Source: UBA2336 sp031395485
GTDB taxonomy: Bacteria; Bacteroidota; Bacteroidia; Cytophagales; Cyclobacteriaceae
NCBI GenBank assembly: GCA_031395485.1
Contig: JANNUS010000010.1
Location: 186,001-250,000, forward strand
Length of the DNA stretch: 64,000 nucleotides
Reading direction: 5' to 3'
Position 1 is the stretch's first letter. Each line of letters opens with the position of its first letter. The position numbers and the translations under genes were made by a program. The notes under the pieces are model-generated. The model was not told the DNA's origin. It made no database searches and was given only the letters and a program-made list of their open reading frames with translations. This document shows, piece by piece, positions 24,218-33,076 of the stretch.

Positions 24218-27200
24218 ATGAAGAAGATTCTACTACTTATGTGCGCAGCTGCAATTTCATGGGGGTCCTACGCCCAGGAGGTTACAGTGAGCGGTAAGGT
24301 AACCTCAGCCGAAGACGGCTCTTCGTTACCTGGTGTTAACGTTTTAGTAAAAGGAACGACCAACGGCTCAACAACGGATGCTGATGGTAAATATTCCTTA
24401 ACACTTCCCTCTGCATCGGGGGCTCTCGTATTTTCTTTCATTGGCCTTAAGGCTCAGGAAATTGAAATAGGAGGAAGAACAACCATCGATATCCAATTAA
24501 CATTGGATGCCACCGAACTTTCTGAAGTGGTGGTAACTGCGTTGGGTATTAAGCGTGAAGTAAAATCTTTGCCTTATTCAGCGCAATCTGTTGGATCTGA
24601 AAAACTGAATTTAACCCGTGCCAACAACGTAAATGATGCGTTGTCTGGAAAGGTTGCTGGTATTCAGGTTCGCGGTCAGTCAGGTGCTGCCATTGGCAGA
24701 AACTCAAGCATCAGAATCAGGGGTGCTGGTTCACTAAATGACAAGGAGCCGTTGTATGTAATTGACGGAACGCCTGTTACAAACTCCGTTGACTTTAACC
24801 CGGACGACATCGAGTCAATTAACGTGTTGAAAGGCCCAACGGCTTCTGCACTTTATGGACAAAGAGGTGATGCCGGTGTTATTTTGGTGACTACTAAGAA
24901 AGGTCAGAAAACCAAAGGAATGGGTATTAACTTAAGCCAGAACGTATTTTTCGATAACGTTTATGTGCTTCCTCAGTACCAAAACTCGTATGCAGGTGGT
25001 GCGGTGACAGATCTTATTCAGTTTAACTATGAGCCAGGTATGCCTGCGGAATGGCAGGATCTTGACGGTGAATATTACCATGACTATACAGATGACGCCA
25101 GCTGGGGTCCTCGTATGAATGGTCAGGATTATATTCCATGGTATGCTTGGGCACCGGGTACAAAATATACTGGTAAAACAGCAAAACTTTTACCTCAGCC
25201 TAACAACATCCGTGATTTTTATGAAACCGGTATTAACTCTACCACAAACGTAAGTTTTACAAAAGCTATTGATGATGCTAACATGCGCGTATCGTATACA
25301 CGTCAGGATCAAACTGGTATTATGCCAAACACTGGTCAGGACAAGAATACACTTGCGTTAAACGCATCTGTTAATTTGAGCAAACTGGTTACAGTGGGCG
25401 CAAATATCAATTATGTAAACACTATTATTAATGGTGAATTTGATGATGCGTACAGCAATCAATCTTCAGGTTCATTTAACCAGTGGTTTCACCGAAACCT
25501 CGATATGAATAAGATGCGCGAACTGGTAGACCTCAAGTCGCCTGAAGGCCGTTTAGTATCCTGGAACCATTTTAATCCTACTTCGTATGCAACTGCCGGA
25601 GATAAATTTTACAGAGGGTACTACTGGTACAACCATATTGCTTATTTTGAGAAAATCGATTATAAGCAAAAGAGAAATCGGTTATTTGGCGATGTTAACG
25701 TGTCGTTTAATATCCTGGATAACTTAAAGGCAACGGTATTCTATCGCAAGAATCAGAACGTGGTTTCGTTTGAAAACAAGCGTCCTTCTATTCTACCGTA
25801 TAGCTTCTACACAGAGAACAGACCAACGAGTCAGCCTCAGTGGGATTTTTATGGAACAGGTCAGTCCTTATTTAAGGAAGACAACATCGAATTCCTGTTA
25901 TCGTACAACACGCGTTTCTTGAATAACGATTTAAGCTTAGATGTTTCCGGTGGTGGTAATTTACGCTTGGAGGAATCTTCGAATGTGAACATGAATACGG
26001 TTGACGGATTAAGTTTCCCAGATCTATTCACCATCTCTAACTCAAGAGGAGTCTTGAATTATGATAACACCCGTGCTGAAAAGCAGGTGCGAAGCGTTTA
26101 CATGCGTGGTACGTTAGGGTACAAAGAGACTGTATTTTTAGATTGGACAGTACGTAACGACTGGAGTTCTGCATTGCCAGTCGATAATAATTCCTATCTA
26201 TATCCTTCTGTTGGTGCAACGTTCGTGTTTAGCGAACTTACTGAAAGCGCGCTTCCTTTCTTATCGTATGGTAAGCTAAGAGGCAGCTGGGCACAGGTTG
26301 GTTCTGACTTAGGTGCATATCAGACTGCACTTACCTATGCAGTAGCCCCTACTTCATGGAATGGCAATCCGCTATCCGGTACACCGGATGTATTGATTGA
26401 TCCAAACATTCAGCCTTCACTATCTTCAGCGTTTGAAGTTGGAGTGGATTTGAAATTCTTACAAAATCGTGTAGGAGTTGCCTTCACATACTTCGATGAG
26501 TCTAAGACGAATGAGATTTTACAAGTTCCTACTTCTGGAGCAAGCGGTTATACGGCTAAAATAATTAACGCTGGCCAGATCGACAGAACAGGTATAGAAT
26601 TGCAACTGGATGGTACACCGGTACAAACCGACAATATCCGTTGGGATGCAACGCTAAACTTTGCTAAAATCAAATCAACCATTGTTGAGTTGGTAGAAGG
26701 TATTCCGGCTATTCAGGCTGGTACAGGTAACGCTTCGTACTTAGCTACAACATACCATGTTGAAGGCGAGGCGTGGGGTCAAATAAGAGGAACAGGCAAA
26801 ACGTTTATCGATGGTAAACCAATTGTAACGGCCGGTGGGTTATTTGTTGCTTCTACAGCACCAAAAACTTTTGGCAGTGTGTTACCTGATTTTACAGGTG
26901 GGTTCCTGAACACGGTATCGTACAAGAATTTTGTACTATCGATGAACATCGACTTCCAAAAAGGCGGTAAGTTCTTCTCTGTTTCTGACATGTGGGGATC
27001 ATTCTCTGGTTTAACGAAGAGAACAGCCAGCTTGAACGACAACGGAGTTCCTGTTAGAGATCCAGTATCAGAAGGTGGCGGTGTACACGTAGTAGGTGTA
27101 CTCGATGCCAATGGTGATGGTGTTTCTGAAGGTGACGTAGATGTGTATGTTGATGCACAGACGTACTACCACCAGTTCTTCAACTCTAAAATTGTTGATC

Positions 27201-27451
27201 CGCATGTTTATGACCTTACGTTTGTAAAGTTGCGTGAGTTGAGCCTTGGCTACCAAATCCCAGTTCAGAAAATCGGCATGTTGAGCAAAGTATTTACGTC
27301 CGCCAGTGTATCGGTTGTTGGTAGAAACCTTTGGTTAATGTACTCTCAGGTTGATGATTTCGATCCTTCTGAAATCTCCGGTGCGTTTGGTGAGAACGGT
27401 CAGTTCCCAAGTGTTAGATCGTACGGATTTAATGTGAAACTAGGTTTCTAA
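24218..27451 (+). CDS. SusC-like TonB-dependent outer membrane transporter (locus 1)
   Basis: A 1077-residue protein. Signal peptide 1-19; carboxypeptidase-regulatory-like domain about 22-100 (VSGKVTSAEDGSSLPGVNVLVKGT, here cut: GSSLPGVNVLVKG); plug domain about 115-230, with VVVTALGI, IRIRGAGSL and YVIDGTPV; then a 22-strand barrel ending in F (NVKLGF). It imports ligands delivered by its SusD partner using TonB energy. SusD follows after 32 bp. No TonB-anti-sigma STN domain is present at the N-terminus, so sigma/anti-sigma control is not indicated. Confidence 0.95.
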   Translation: MKKILLLMCAAAISWGSYAQEVTVSGKVTSAEDGSSLPGVNVLVKGTTNGSTTDADGKYSLTLPSASGALVFSFIGLKAQEIEIGGRTTIDIQLTLDATELSEVVVTALGIKREVKSLPYSAQSVGSEKLNLTRANNVNDALSGKVAGIQVRGQSGAAIGRNSSIRIRGAGSLNDKEPLYVIDGTPVTNSVDFNPDDIESINVLKGPTASALYGQRGDAGVILVTTKKGQKTKGMGINLSQNVFFDNVYVLPQYQNSYAGGAVTDLIQFNYEPGMPAEWQDLDGEYYHDYTDDASWGPRMNGQDYIPWYAWAPGTKYTGKTAKLLPQPNNIRDFYETGINSTTNVSFTKAIDDANMRVSYTRQDQTGIMPNTGQDKNTLALNASVNLSKLVTVGANINYVNTIINGEFDDAYSNQSSGSFNQWFHRNLDMNKMRELVDLKSPEGRLVSWNHFNPTSYATAGDKFYRGYYWYNHIAYFEKIDYKQKRNRLFGDVNVSFNILDNLKATVFYRKNQNVVSFENKRPSILPYSFYTENRPTSQPQWDFYGTGQSLFKEDNIEFLLSYNTRFLNNDLSLDVSGGGNLRLEESSNVNMNTVDGLSFPDLFTISNSRGVLNYDNTRAEKQVRSVYMRGTLGYKETVFLDWTVRNDWSSALPVDNNSYLYPSVGATFVFSELTESALPFLSYGKLRGSWAQVGSDLGAYQTALTYAVAPTSWNGNPLSGTPDVLIDPNIQPSLSSAFEVGVDLKFLQNRVGVAFTYFDESKTNEILQVPTSGASGYTAKIINAGQIDRTGIELQLDGTPVQTDNIRWDATLNFAKIKSTIVELVEGIPAIQAGTGNASYLATTYHVEGEAWGQIRGTGKTFIDGKPIVTAGGLFVASTAPKTFGSVLPDFTGGFLNTVSYKNFVLSMNIDFQKGGKFFSVSDMWGSFSGLTKRTASLNDNGVPVRDPVSEGGGVHVVGVLDANGDGVSEGDVDVYVDAQTYYHQFFNSKIVDPHVYDLTFVKLRELSLGYQIPVQKIGMLSKVFTSASVSVVGRNLWLMYSQVDDFDPSEISGAFGENGQFPSVRSYGFNVKLGF

Positions 27452-27483
27452 TGGTGATCAGAAACAAAAAAATCTTAAGAAAC

Positions 27484-28929
27484 ATGAAAAAATTATTAGC
27501 CTATATAGTTGCCCCACTCCTCGTAGTAGGTTCAGGGTGCAGTGATTTTGGTGACATTAACGTGAGCCCCAATGCCTCGGTAACGCCACTTTCTTCAGCC
27601 TTACTATCCAATGCACAATCTGCAATTGGTGGTTCAGTGGCTGGCGGAGCGCGTTTTAGTGCAGGATTGTATTGTCAGTATTTTGCAGAGACTCAGTACA
27701 CAGAAAGTTCGTTATACGCGAACGATAAGTTTAGCTGGTCTGGTGAGATGGCAGGTAACATGAATGACTTGCAGAATATTATTAACATCAACCCCGATCC
27801 TTCTACTGTAGCGGTAGCCAGAATATTATTGGCCTACCGGTTTTCAGTTTTAACAGATCAGTTTGGTGATATGCCTTATTCAGAAGCACTGAAAGGGAAT
27901 CCTCAACCAGCAATTGACGCGCAAGAAGATATTTATTTTGCGACTGTTGCGGTAGAAGGATTCAACGGTATTTTCGCTGAGTTAGAAGAAGCCGCTGCCG
28001 CACTGGGTGTTGATCCCATTTTTGTAAAAGGTGATCTCATTTATGGAGGAGACACAGCCAAGTGGAGAAAGTTCGCGAACTCGTTACGCCTTATTTTAGC
28101 GTTGCGTATGTCGGAAGCGGATGCTGCTGGTGGTGAAGCCCAATTTGACAATGTGATAAACAACCTTGGAGCAAACGGAGGTATTTTTGAAAGCAATGAT
28201 GATAATTTTGCTCTTACGTATCCAGGAGGCACGTACAAGAACCCATGGTTTGGTATTGGTGCCGATCAAGGTGTAAGTACCTTGGTGGCAAATCGATTGA
28301 ATGCAACTACCGATGCACGAAGGGAAGCGTTTGGTAATGCTGTAGGAGGTGTTTTAACAGGTGTTGATTACGGATTGGTTCGTGAGGAGGCAATTGCCTA
28401 CACAGATGCAAACCCAAATTGGTCCCTTATCCTGGCGGATGAATTCAGAGGCGAAGATTCTAAGTTTTTTGCGCTCACGTATGCTGATGTATTTTTGGCA
28501 AGAGCAGAAGCCGCTAATGAAGGCTGGAGTGGTGTACAAGCAGATGCAGAAGGATTTTATCAGGATGGCATTGAGGCTTCCTGGGAACAGTGGGGTGTGT
28601 ATGATGCGACACTGTATGCAAACTACATTGCAAACGCAAGTATTAATTTAACACAAACTCCTGGCGATGCTCAGAAAATTGCAGAACAGCGTTGGCTTAC
28701 TTTCTATCCAAACGGTCCACAGGGTTGGTCTGAGTGGAGAAGAACTGGATTTCCAGTGTTGGCTCCAACACCCGATGCTGTTAATGCAAGCGGCCAAATT
28801 CCGGTGCGCTTTGCTTTTCCAGAGGCTGAGTACACGCTGAACGGAGATAAGCTGCAGGTAGCGATCGACAGAATGGGTACAGACACTGACCAGACACTTG
28901 TTTGGTGGAATGGTGGTGGAGGAAATTAA
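27484..28929 (+). CDS. SusD/RagB-family nutrient-binding lipoprotein (locus 1)
   Basis: A 481-residue surface lipoprotein; ATG at 27484 is preferred because it places a normal lipoprotein signal (MKKLLAYIVAPLLVVGSGC) at the N-terminus. An in-frame ATG 33 bp upstream overlaps the SusC stop. The mature protein begins CSDFGDINVSPN, as in the SusD-like_2 subgroup. TPR-like helices appear across the first half (for example YRFSVLTDQFGDMPYSEAL), and the C-terminal region has QRWLTFYPNGPQGWSEWRRTGFP. It caps the SusC barrel and captures substrate. Ligand unknown. Confidence 0.93.
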   Translation: MKKLLAYIVAPLLVVGSGCSDFGDINVSPNASVTPLSSALLSNAQSAIGGSVAGGARFSAGLYCQYFAETQYTESSLYANDKFSWSGEMAGNMNDLQNIININPDPSTVAVARILLAYRFSVLTDQFGDMPYSEALKGNPQPAIDAQEDIYFATVAVEGFNGIFAELEEAAAALGVDPIFVKGDLIYGGDTAKWRKFANSLRLILALRMSEADAAGGEAQFDNVINNLGANGGIFESNDDNFALTYPGGTYKNPWFGIGADQGVSTLVANRLNATTDARREAFGNAVGGVLTGVDYGLVREEAIAYTDANPNWSLILADEFRGEDSKFFALTYADVFLARAEAANEGWSGVQADAEGFYQDGIEASWEQWGVYDATLYANYIANASINLTQTPGDAQKIAEQRWLTFYPNGPQGWSEWRRTGFPVLAPTPDAVNASGQIPVRFAFPEAEYTLNGDKLQVAIDRMGTDTDQTLVWWNGGGGN

Positions 28930-28951
28930 TTAACCATTTAATAGAACAGAT

Positions 28952-29914
28952 ATGAAAATGATAAGAAATATAAAATTTTGGATGGCCTCTCTCATGCTAT
29001 TTAGCATGGGGGTTGTGTCCTGTGTTGAAGAGGGCACCGATGAGATAGCCGGAAAAGGTACGAATGAGTTTCGCTTCGAAGGCGAAGATTTTGGAGTTGT
29101 TACGTTCCTACCGGGTACTGCTAACCAAACAAAAGCGTTGCTGACTATTTACCGCGATGCTGTGTCAACAAGTGCGATGAACAAAGAGGTGACGGTTACA
29201 CTTGCGATCAATACTGATTCATTAGATTCTTATAATACTGCTAATGGAACCGCGTATGTTTTGCTGGATGCAGCAAATTATACACTTAACGTAGCGGAGG
29301 GAACTGTAACATTTGCGCCAAATGAAGGAGCAAAAACAATTGAGATCACGATCGATACCAGCCCGCTTGATTTAGGGCTGGCTCACGTGATTCCTTTTGT
29401 AATCTTAAATTCTTCAGATGGCTATGAGATTAATAGTGGTCACGCTTTTACCATCGTTCAAGCGTTGCCGATCAACAAGTATGATGGTATTTATGAAGTA
29501 GTTGGTGACCCTTGGACAGACCAGGTTAATGGGAACTTTTCGGCATGGTATCCATTTGACTGGCATGCAGAAACTACCGGTGCAGATGAAATCTGGTGGT
29601 GGGATCCATATTTCGAAACATATTTCCATCCGATGAACAATTTAGGAGCGCAAAGTGCTTATGGTTCTTTTGGAGTAGCCATGGAGTTTGATCCAGCTAC
29701 AGGTGAAATTATTAATATGTATAGCCCATGGGCACCCGCTGGTAACTCGCGTGATTTGCTTTGGGATCCTAATGTTGGACCAAACCAATGGAATGAAAGC
29801 GATGGATCAATTGATGCAACGTATCACATGATTCAGCCAAGTTTGGTTCCTACCCCTCCACATATTCGTTCAAGCTTCATTAATGAGCATATGACGTACG
29901 TGGAACCTCGTTAA
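28952..29914 (+). CDS. DUF1735-domain surface lipoprotein (locus 1)
   Basis: A 320-residue lipoprotein: signal peptide to VVSC (about residue 24), then acidic residues (CVEEGTDE) of the kind that direct Bacteroidota lipoproteins to the surface. An N-terminal beta-sandwich (about 40-170) with TLAINTDSLDSYN, ANYTLNVAEGTVTF and LGLAHVIPFVILNS matches DUF1735 (BT_3987-like N-terminal), found in SusCD-linked binding proteins. The C-terminal 150 residues are aromatic-rich (IWWWDPYFETYFHP), suggesting ligand binding. It starts 22 bp after SusD and ends at a strong terminator. Confidence 0.82.
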   Translation: MKMIRNIKFWMASLMLFSMGVVSCVEEGTDEIAGKGTNEFRFEGEDFGVVTFLPGTANQTKALLTIYRDAVSTSAMNKEVTVTLAINTDSLDSYNTANGTAYVLLDAANYTLNVAEGTVTFAPNEGAKTIEITIDTSPLDLGLAHVIPFVILNSSDGYEINSGHAFTIVQALPINKYDGIYEVVGDPWTDQVNGNFSAWYPFDWHAETTGADEIWWWDPYFETYFHPMNNLGAQSAYGSFGVAMEFDPATGEIINMYSPWAPAGNSRDLLWDPNVGPNQWNESDGSIDATYHMIQPSLVPTPPHIRSSFINEHMTYVEPR

Positions 29915-29945
29915 TTCATTTTTTTTGAATTGAATTTTTAAAAGG

Positions 29946-29974
29946 GCTGCCCATTTTTATGGGCAGCTTTTTTT
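29946..29974 (+). terminator. Intrinsic terminator of SusCD locus 1
   Basis: Perfect stem GCTGCCCA/TGGGCAGC (29946-29953 with 29960-29967) and a TTTTTTT tail. The tail merges into the -7 box of the next gene. Confidence 0.92.
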
Positions 29975-29981
29975 ATTTTTG
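29974..29981 (+). promoter_or_regulatory. Candidate -7 box (TATTTTTG) for the FKBP-type lipoprotein
   Basis: Exact TAnnTTTG match 18 bp before the ATG at 30000, abutting the preceding terminator's T-run. No -33 element is obvious. Confidence 0.45.
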
Positions 29982-29999
29982 CGCTTAAAATATTCAGCT

Positions 30000-30980
30000 A
30001 TGAAGTTTTCTCATTTTCTATTGGTTTTACAATGTTTCCTTTTTATGGCGTGCGGAAGCAACGTAAAGGAGACACCCAATGGGTTGAAATTCCGTATTGT
30101 AAAAAGGGGTGATGGCATACTGCCAAAGAAGGATGATGCAGTATTGTTTAACTATAAGCTAATAGATTCTAATGATTCCGTTTGGAGAGACACGTATTTA
30201 AGGGGCCTTCCCATGGTTGAGCGTGTAAGGGATACGAGTAAACTCCACAATGAAAAGAAGCTAAAGCAAATGTTGAGGATGGTGTCCAGGGGTGATAGTA
30301 TAATAGTTGACTTTAGCGTTTCCGGATACTATAAGGACGTGGAGAGTAAGCCAATTCCAAGTCATATTGATACGACCCTAAGGCTAACGTACCATGTTAA
30401 GATTGACACGATAATGACGCTCGAGGCTTACCGTTATTGGTTAACTGATAAGCTCGCAAAAAGGATGGAGGCTAAAATACAGAAGGACGCTATTATTATA
30501 GATGAGTTTCTTGTATCAAAGCACATTACAGCAGAAAAGACAAATGAGGGAGTTCGATATGTTATTGTGAAAGAAGTTTCATCCGTTAGGGCTCAATCAA
30601 AACAATTAGCTGTTGTTAATTATGCTGGCTATTTACTTAATGGAAAATGTTTTGTTTCTAATGTAAAATCCGTTGCTCAGCAAAATGGTTTATTTAAGCC
30701 GGATGGTGTGTATGAACCATTAAAGGTAATTATCGATGAGTCACTCGTGATTGCTGGCTGGCATTCATCGTTGAAAGTTTTAGGAAAGGGAGACAAAGGC
30801 ATTTTCTATATACCCTCTCCATTGGCCTACGGAGATCAAGAGGCGGGCGATATAAAAGAAAATTCAATTCTTGTCTTTGATATTGAAGTTCTCGATGTTA
30901 GGGACACTGTGATAACGGATCCAAGCATTGTGGATAAGACAACAGCACGTAGGCAATTACCAAAAGGGATAAAGAGGTGA
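30000..30980 (+). CDS. FKBP-type peptidyl-prolyl isomerase-like lipoprotein with two FKBP-like domains
   Basis: A 326-residue lipoprotein (ATG at 30000) with lipobox FMAC at about 14-17. Two FKBP-like regions are seen. The first (about 25-150) is degenerate. The second (about 170-310) contains AVVNYAGYLLNG, VIAGWHSSLKVLGKGDKG, IPSPLAYGD and NSILVFDIEVLDV, the usual FKBP strands and flap. Such lipoproteins assist folding in the periplasm; some relate to the gliding protein GldI. Key aromatic active-site residues of the second domain are only partly conserved, so isomerase activity is uncertain. It appears to be a single-gene unit. Confidence 0.78.
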   Translation: MKFSHFLLVLQCFLFMACGSNVKETPNGLKFRIVKRGDGILPKKDDAVLFNYKLIDSNDSVWRDTYLRGLPMVERVRDTSKLHNEKKLKQMLRMVSRGDSIIVDFSVSGYYKDVESKPIPSHIDTTLRLTYHVKIDTIMTLEAYRYWLTDKLAKRMEAKIQKDAIIIDEFLVSKHITAEKTNEGVRYVIVKEVSSVRAQSKQLAVVNYAGYLLNGKCFVSNVKSVAQQNGLFKPDGVYEPLKVIIDESLVIAGWHSSLKVLGKGDKGIFYIPSPLAYGDQEAGDIKENSILVFDIEVLDVRDTVITDPSIVDKTTARRQLPKGIKR

Positions 30981-31102
30981 TTCCAGGAGGTCGGGCTCTG
31001 TTATAATACACACACCGTTTCAGGCTGGTTTGATATCTTTACTAGCCAACTACGATGATAAAATAGTTGATAGCCTTAAATTTTGTTCAGAACATTACGC
31101 AC

Positions 31103-31606
31103 GTGAAATATTTAAGCATACTATTCTTCTTCGTACTTTTCTTTTCCAATGCATTGGGTCAGTCAAACAAAGCCTTACCATCCGAAAAAATTATAAAACT
31201 TATTCCCGATAAGATTAGTGGGTTTTACCCAAACGAAGAGTTTAAGAGCAAGGTTATTAAGCTCGGCAACATCCAATACTCTATGGCCGAGAAGAGCTTT
31301 ACTGCCAAACGTAAACGCTCTATAAAAATCTTGTTATTTGATTACAAAGAAGCTCCCGTTATGTACAATCAGGTTACCCGCAACTGGAATATGTTTACGC
31401 TTGTAGAGACAGATTCATTAATTGTGAGACCTGTTGAGGTAAAAGACTGCACCGGATGGGAAACGTACAATGTGCGCAAAGGGAACTCGCAAATATTACT
31501 GGGCGTTTATAATCGATTTTTCCTTACCATAGAAGGAACCGGAGTGGAGCTGGAGGTACTAAAGAAAGTAGTGCTTGAATTTAACTTCGAAAAGTTTTCA
31601 AAGTAG
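31103..31606 (+). CDS. Secreted hypothetical protein; 3' end altered by an insertion sequence
   Basis: A 167-residue protein if started at GTG 31103, which gives a clean signal peptide (MKYLSILFFFVLFFSNALGQ); an upstream TTG is less plausible. The mature part is compact and mixed alpha/beta (ISGFYPNEEFKSKVIKLG, KRSIKILLFDYKEAPVMYN). No family is recognised. Its stop codon TAG (31604-31606) lies within the left inverted repeat of the neighbouring insertion sequence, so the native C-terminus may have been different. Confidence 0.65.
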   Translation: MKYLSILFFFVLFFSNALGQSNKALPSEKIIKLIPDKISGFYPNEEFKSKVIKLGNIQYSMAEKSFTAKRKRSIKILLFDYKEAPVMYNQVTRNWNMFTLVETDSLIVRPVEVKDCTGWETYNVRKGNSQILLGVYNRFFLTIEGTGVELEVLKKVVLEFNFEKFSK

Positions 31607-33076
31607 TCGTCCCTTAAAAACCAGAACACGTTCGATTTGCTGGGAAAATGAATCGAAATGAGTTGAAAAAATCTGCAAGAAAGTAGAGCTTTATATCGAA
31701 ACCCTTGCAGATTTTTTTATGCTTTGAAAACCAGCGTCTCCCTCCCAACTTAGTTTCTACAGCACCTTTGAAGAACAGTTGAGCCATCGTCATCCACTGT
31801 ACATTTTGGTCAATCAAATCCAATGGGATGTTTTTGAAAAGGCTTTTTCCAAGTTGTATTCAGATGAAGGCCGTCCGGGAAAACCGATCCGATTGATGGT
31901 GTCGTTGCTCATGTTAAAACATGTTCGTAACCTGAGTGATGAGAGCGTTGTGGAGCAATGGTTTGAAAATATCTACTACCAATATTTTAGTGGTGAAAGA
32001 ACGTATGCCTGTGGAGGGCCTTGTGAGGCGAGTGAGCTTGTTCATTTTAGAAACCGCATTGGTGAAGAAGGGATTGAGTTGATCTTTAAAGAAAGCATCC
32101 GTGTAAACGGAAAAGATGGACGCGAGCAAGAAGCCACCACGGATACTACGGTACAAGAAAAAAATATTACCTATCCTACCGATAATAAATTACATCGTAA
32201 GATCATCAAAAAATGTGTTACCCTTGCTGACCATGAAGGCATTGAACTACGCCAACGTTACACGCGTACGATGAAAAGATTACTAATGGAACAACGCTTT
32301 CGAAACAATTCAAAAAATAGAAGAAGATCACGCAGAGCAGACCGAAAAGTAAAAACCATTGCCGGAAAATTGGTGCTGGAGTTAGCGCGCAAACTCACAC
32401 CCGGATTGCATCAGGACACACTTGAACTGTTCAAAAAAGTATTTTTGCAAAAGAAATCCGACAGCAATAAAATTTACAGCCTACACGAGCCACATACTTA
32501 GTGTATGACCAAAGGCAAAGAGCATAAGAAGTATGATTTTGGTAGTAAGGTGAGTATCATCACCACCAAAACAACCAGGGTTATTATTGGTGCTATCAAT
32601 ATCGAGAAGGACGTACACGACAGCAAAACGTTAGCCCCCGCCTAGCGCAACAACAAAAGCTGACGGGTATTACGCTCATAAACAATTTTGTTGACCGGGG
32701 ATACCGTGGTGTGAAAGAAGTATTCGGCACAACCATTGTTATCCCAGACAAGCCAGGCAAGCACAGAACACCGTATCAAAAACAAAAACTACGAAACGGG
32801 TTTAAACGCAGAGCTGCTATCGAACCTAAGATTGGCCACTTAAAACAAGACCATCGCCTAAGTCGAAACTTTTACAAAGGGATAAAAGGTGATAACATCA
32901 ATGTAATGCTAGCCGCAGCAGGTATGAATTTCAAACGGATGATCAACAAGTGGAAGGTAAATCCACTGGTCTTTTTGCGTTCATTTTTTATACCCTTAAT
33001 CAGCTCATTAGTGGTGCGAAAAACATAGCCGCAAATTTCTATTCCCTAAAAATGAATTTTTAAGGGATGACTACTT
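31601..33076 (+). mobile_element. Decayed IS5-family-like insertion sequence
   Basis: A unit of about 1.48 kb bounded by 20-bp inverted repeats: AAGTAGTCGTCCCTTAAAAA (31601-31620) and, read on the minus strand, AAGTAGTCATCCCTTAAAAA (33057-33076), with one mismatch. A TA dinucleotide flanking each shorter inner end (GTCGTCCC / GGGATGAC) could be the target duplication. The interior carries one transposase reading frame in several broken pieces. The element sits between two convergent genes and supplies both of their stop codons. Confidence 0.9.
31719..33028 (+). pseudogene. IS5-type transposase pseudogene (two nonsense codons and a frameshift)
   Basis: The reconstructed protein starts at ATG 31719 and reads ML-stop-KPASPSQLSFYSTF; intact relatives begin MLGK, so TGA at 31725-31727 probably replaced a Gly codon. 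The next stretch (31728-32498) carries the IS5 N-terminal domain (GRPGKPIRLMVSLLMLKHV, FRNRIGEEGIELIF) and the first catalytic Asp region (ATTDTTVQEKNITYPTD). TAG at 32499-32501 interrupts SLHEPHT before CMTKGKEHKKYDFGSKVS. A one-base loss near 32634-32642 shifts frame. The end (about 32642-33028) has FVDRGYRGVKEV and the DDE glutamate region RRAAIEPKIGHLKQDHRL. It cannot make an active enzyme. Confidence 0.93.

Noticed and set aside
31725..31727. TGA at codon 3 of the transposase as a selenocysteine or recoding site
   Set aside because: Relatives have a glycine there, no recoding structure is seen, and two further lesions show simple decay.
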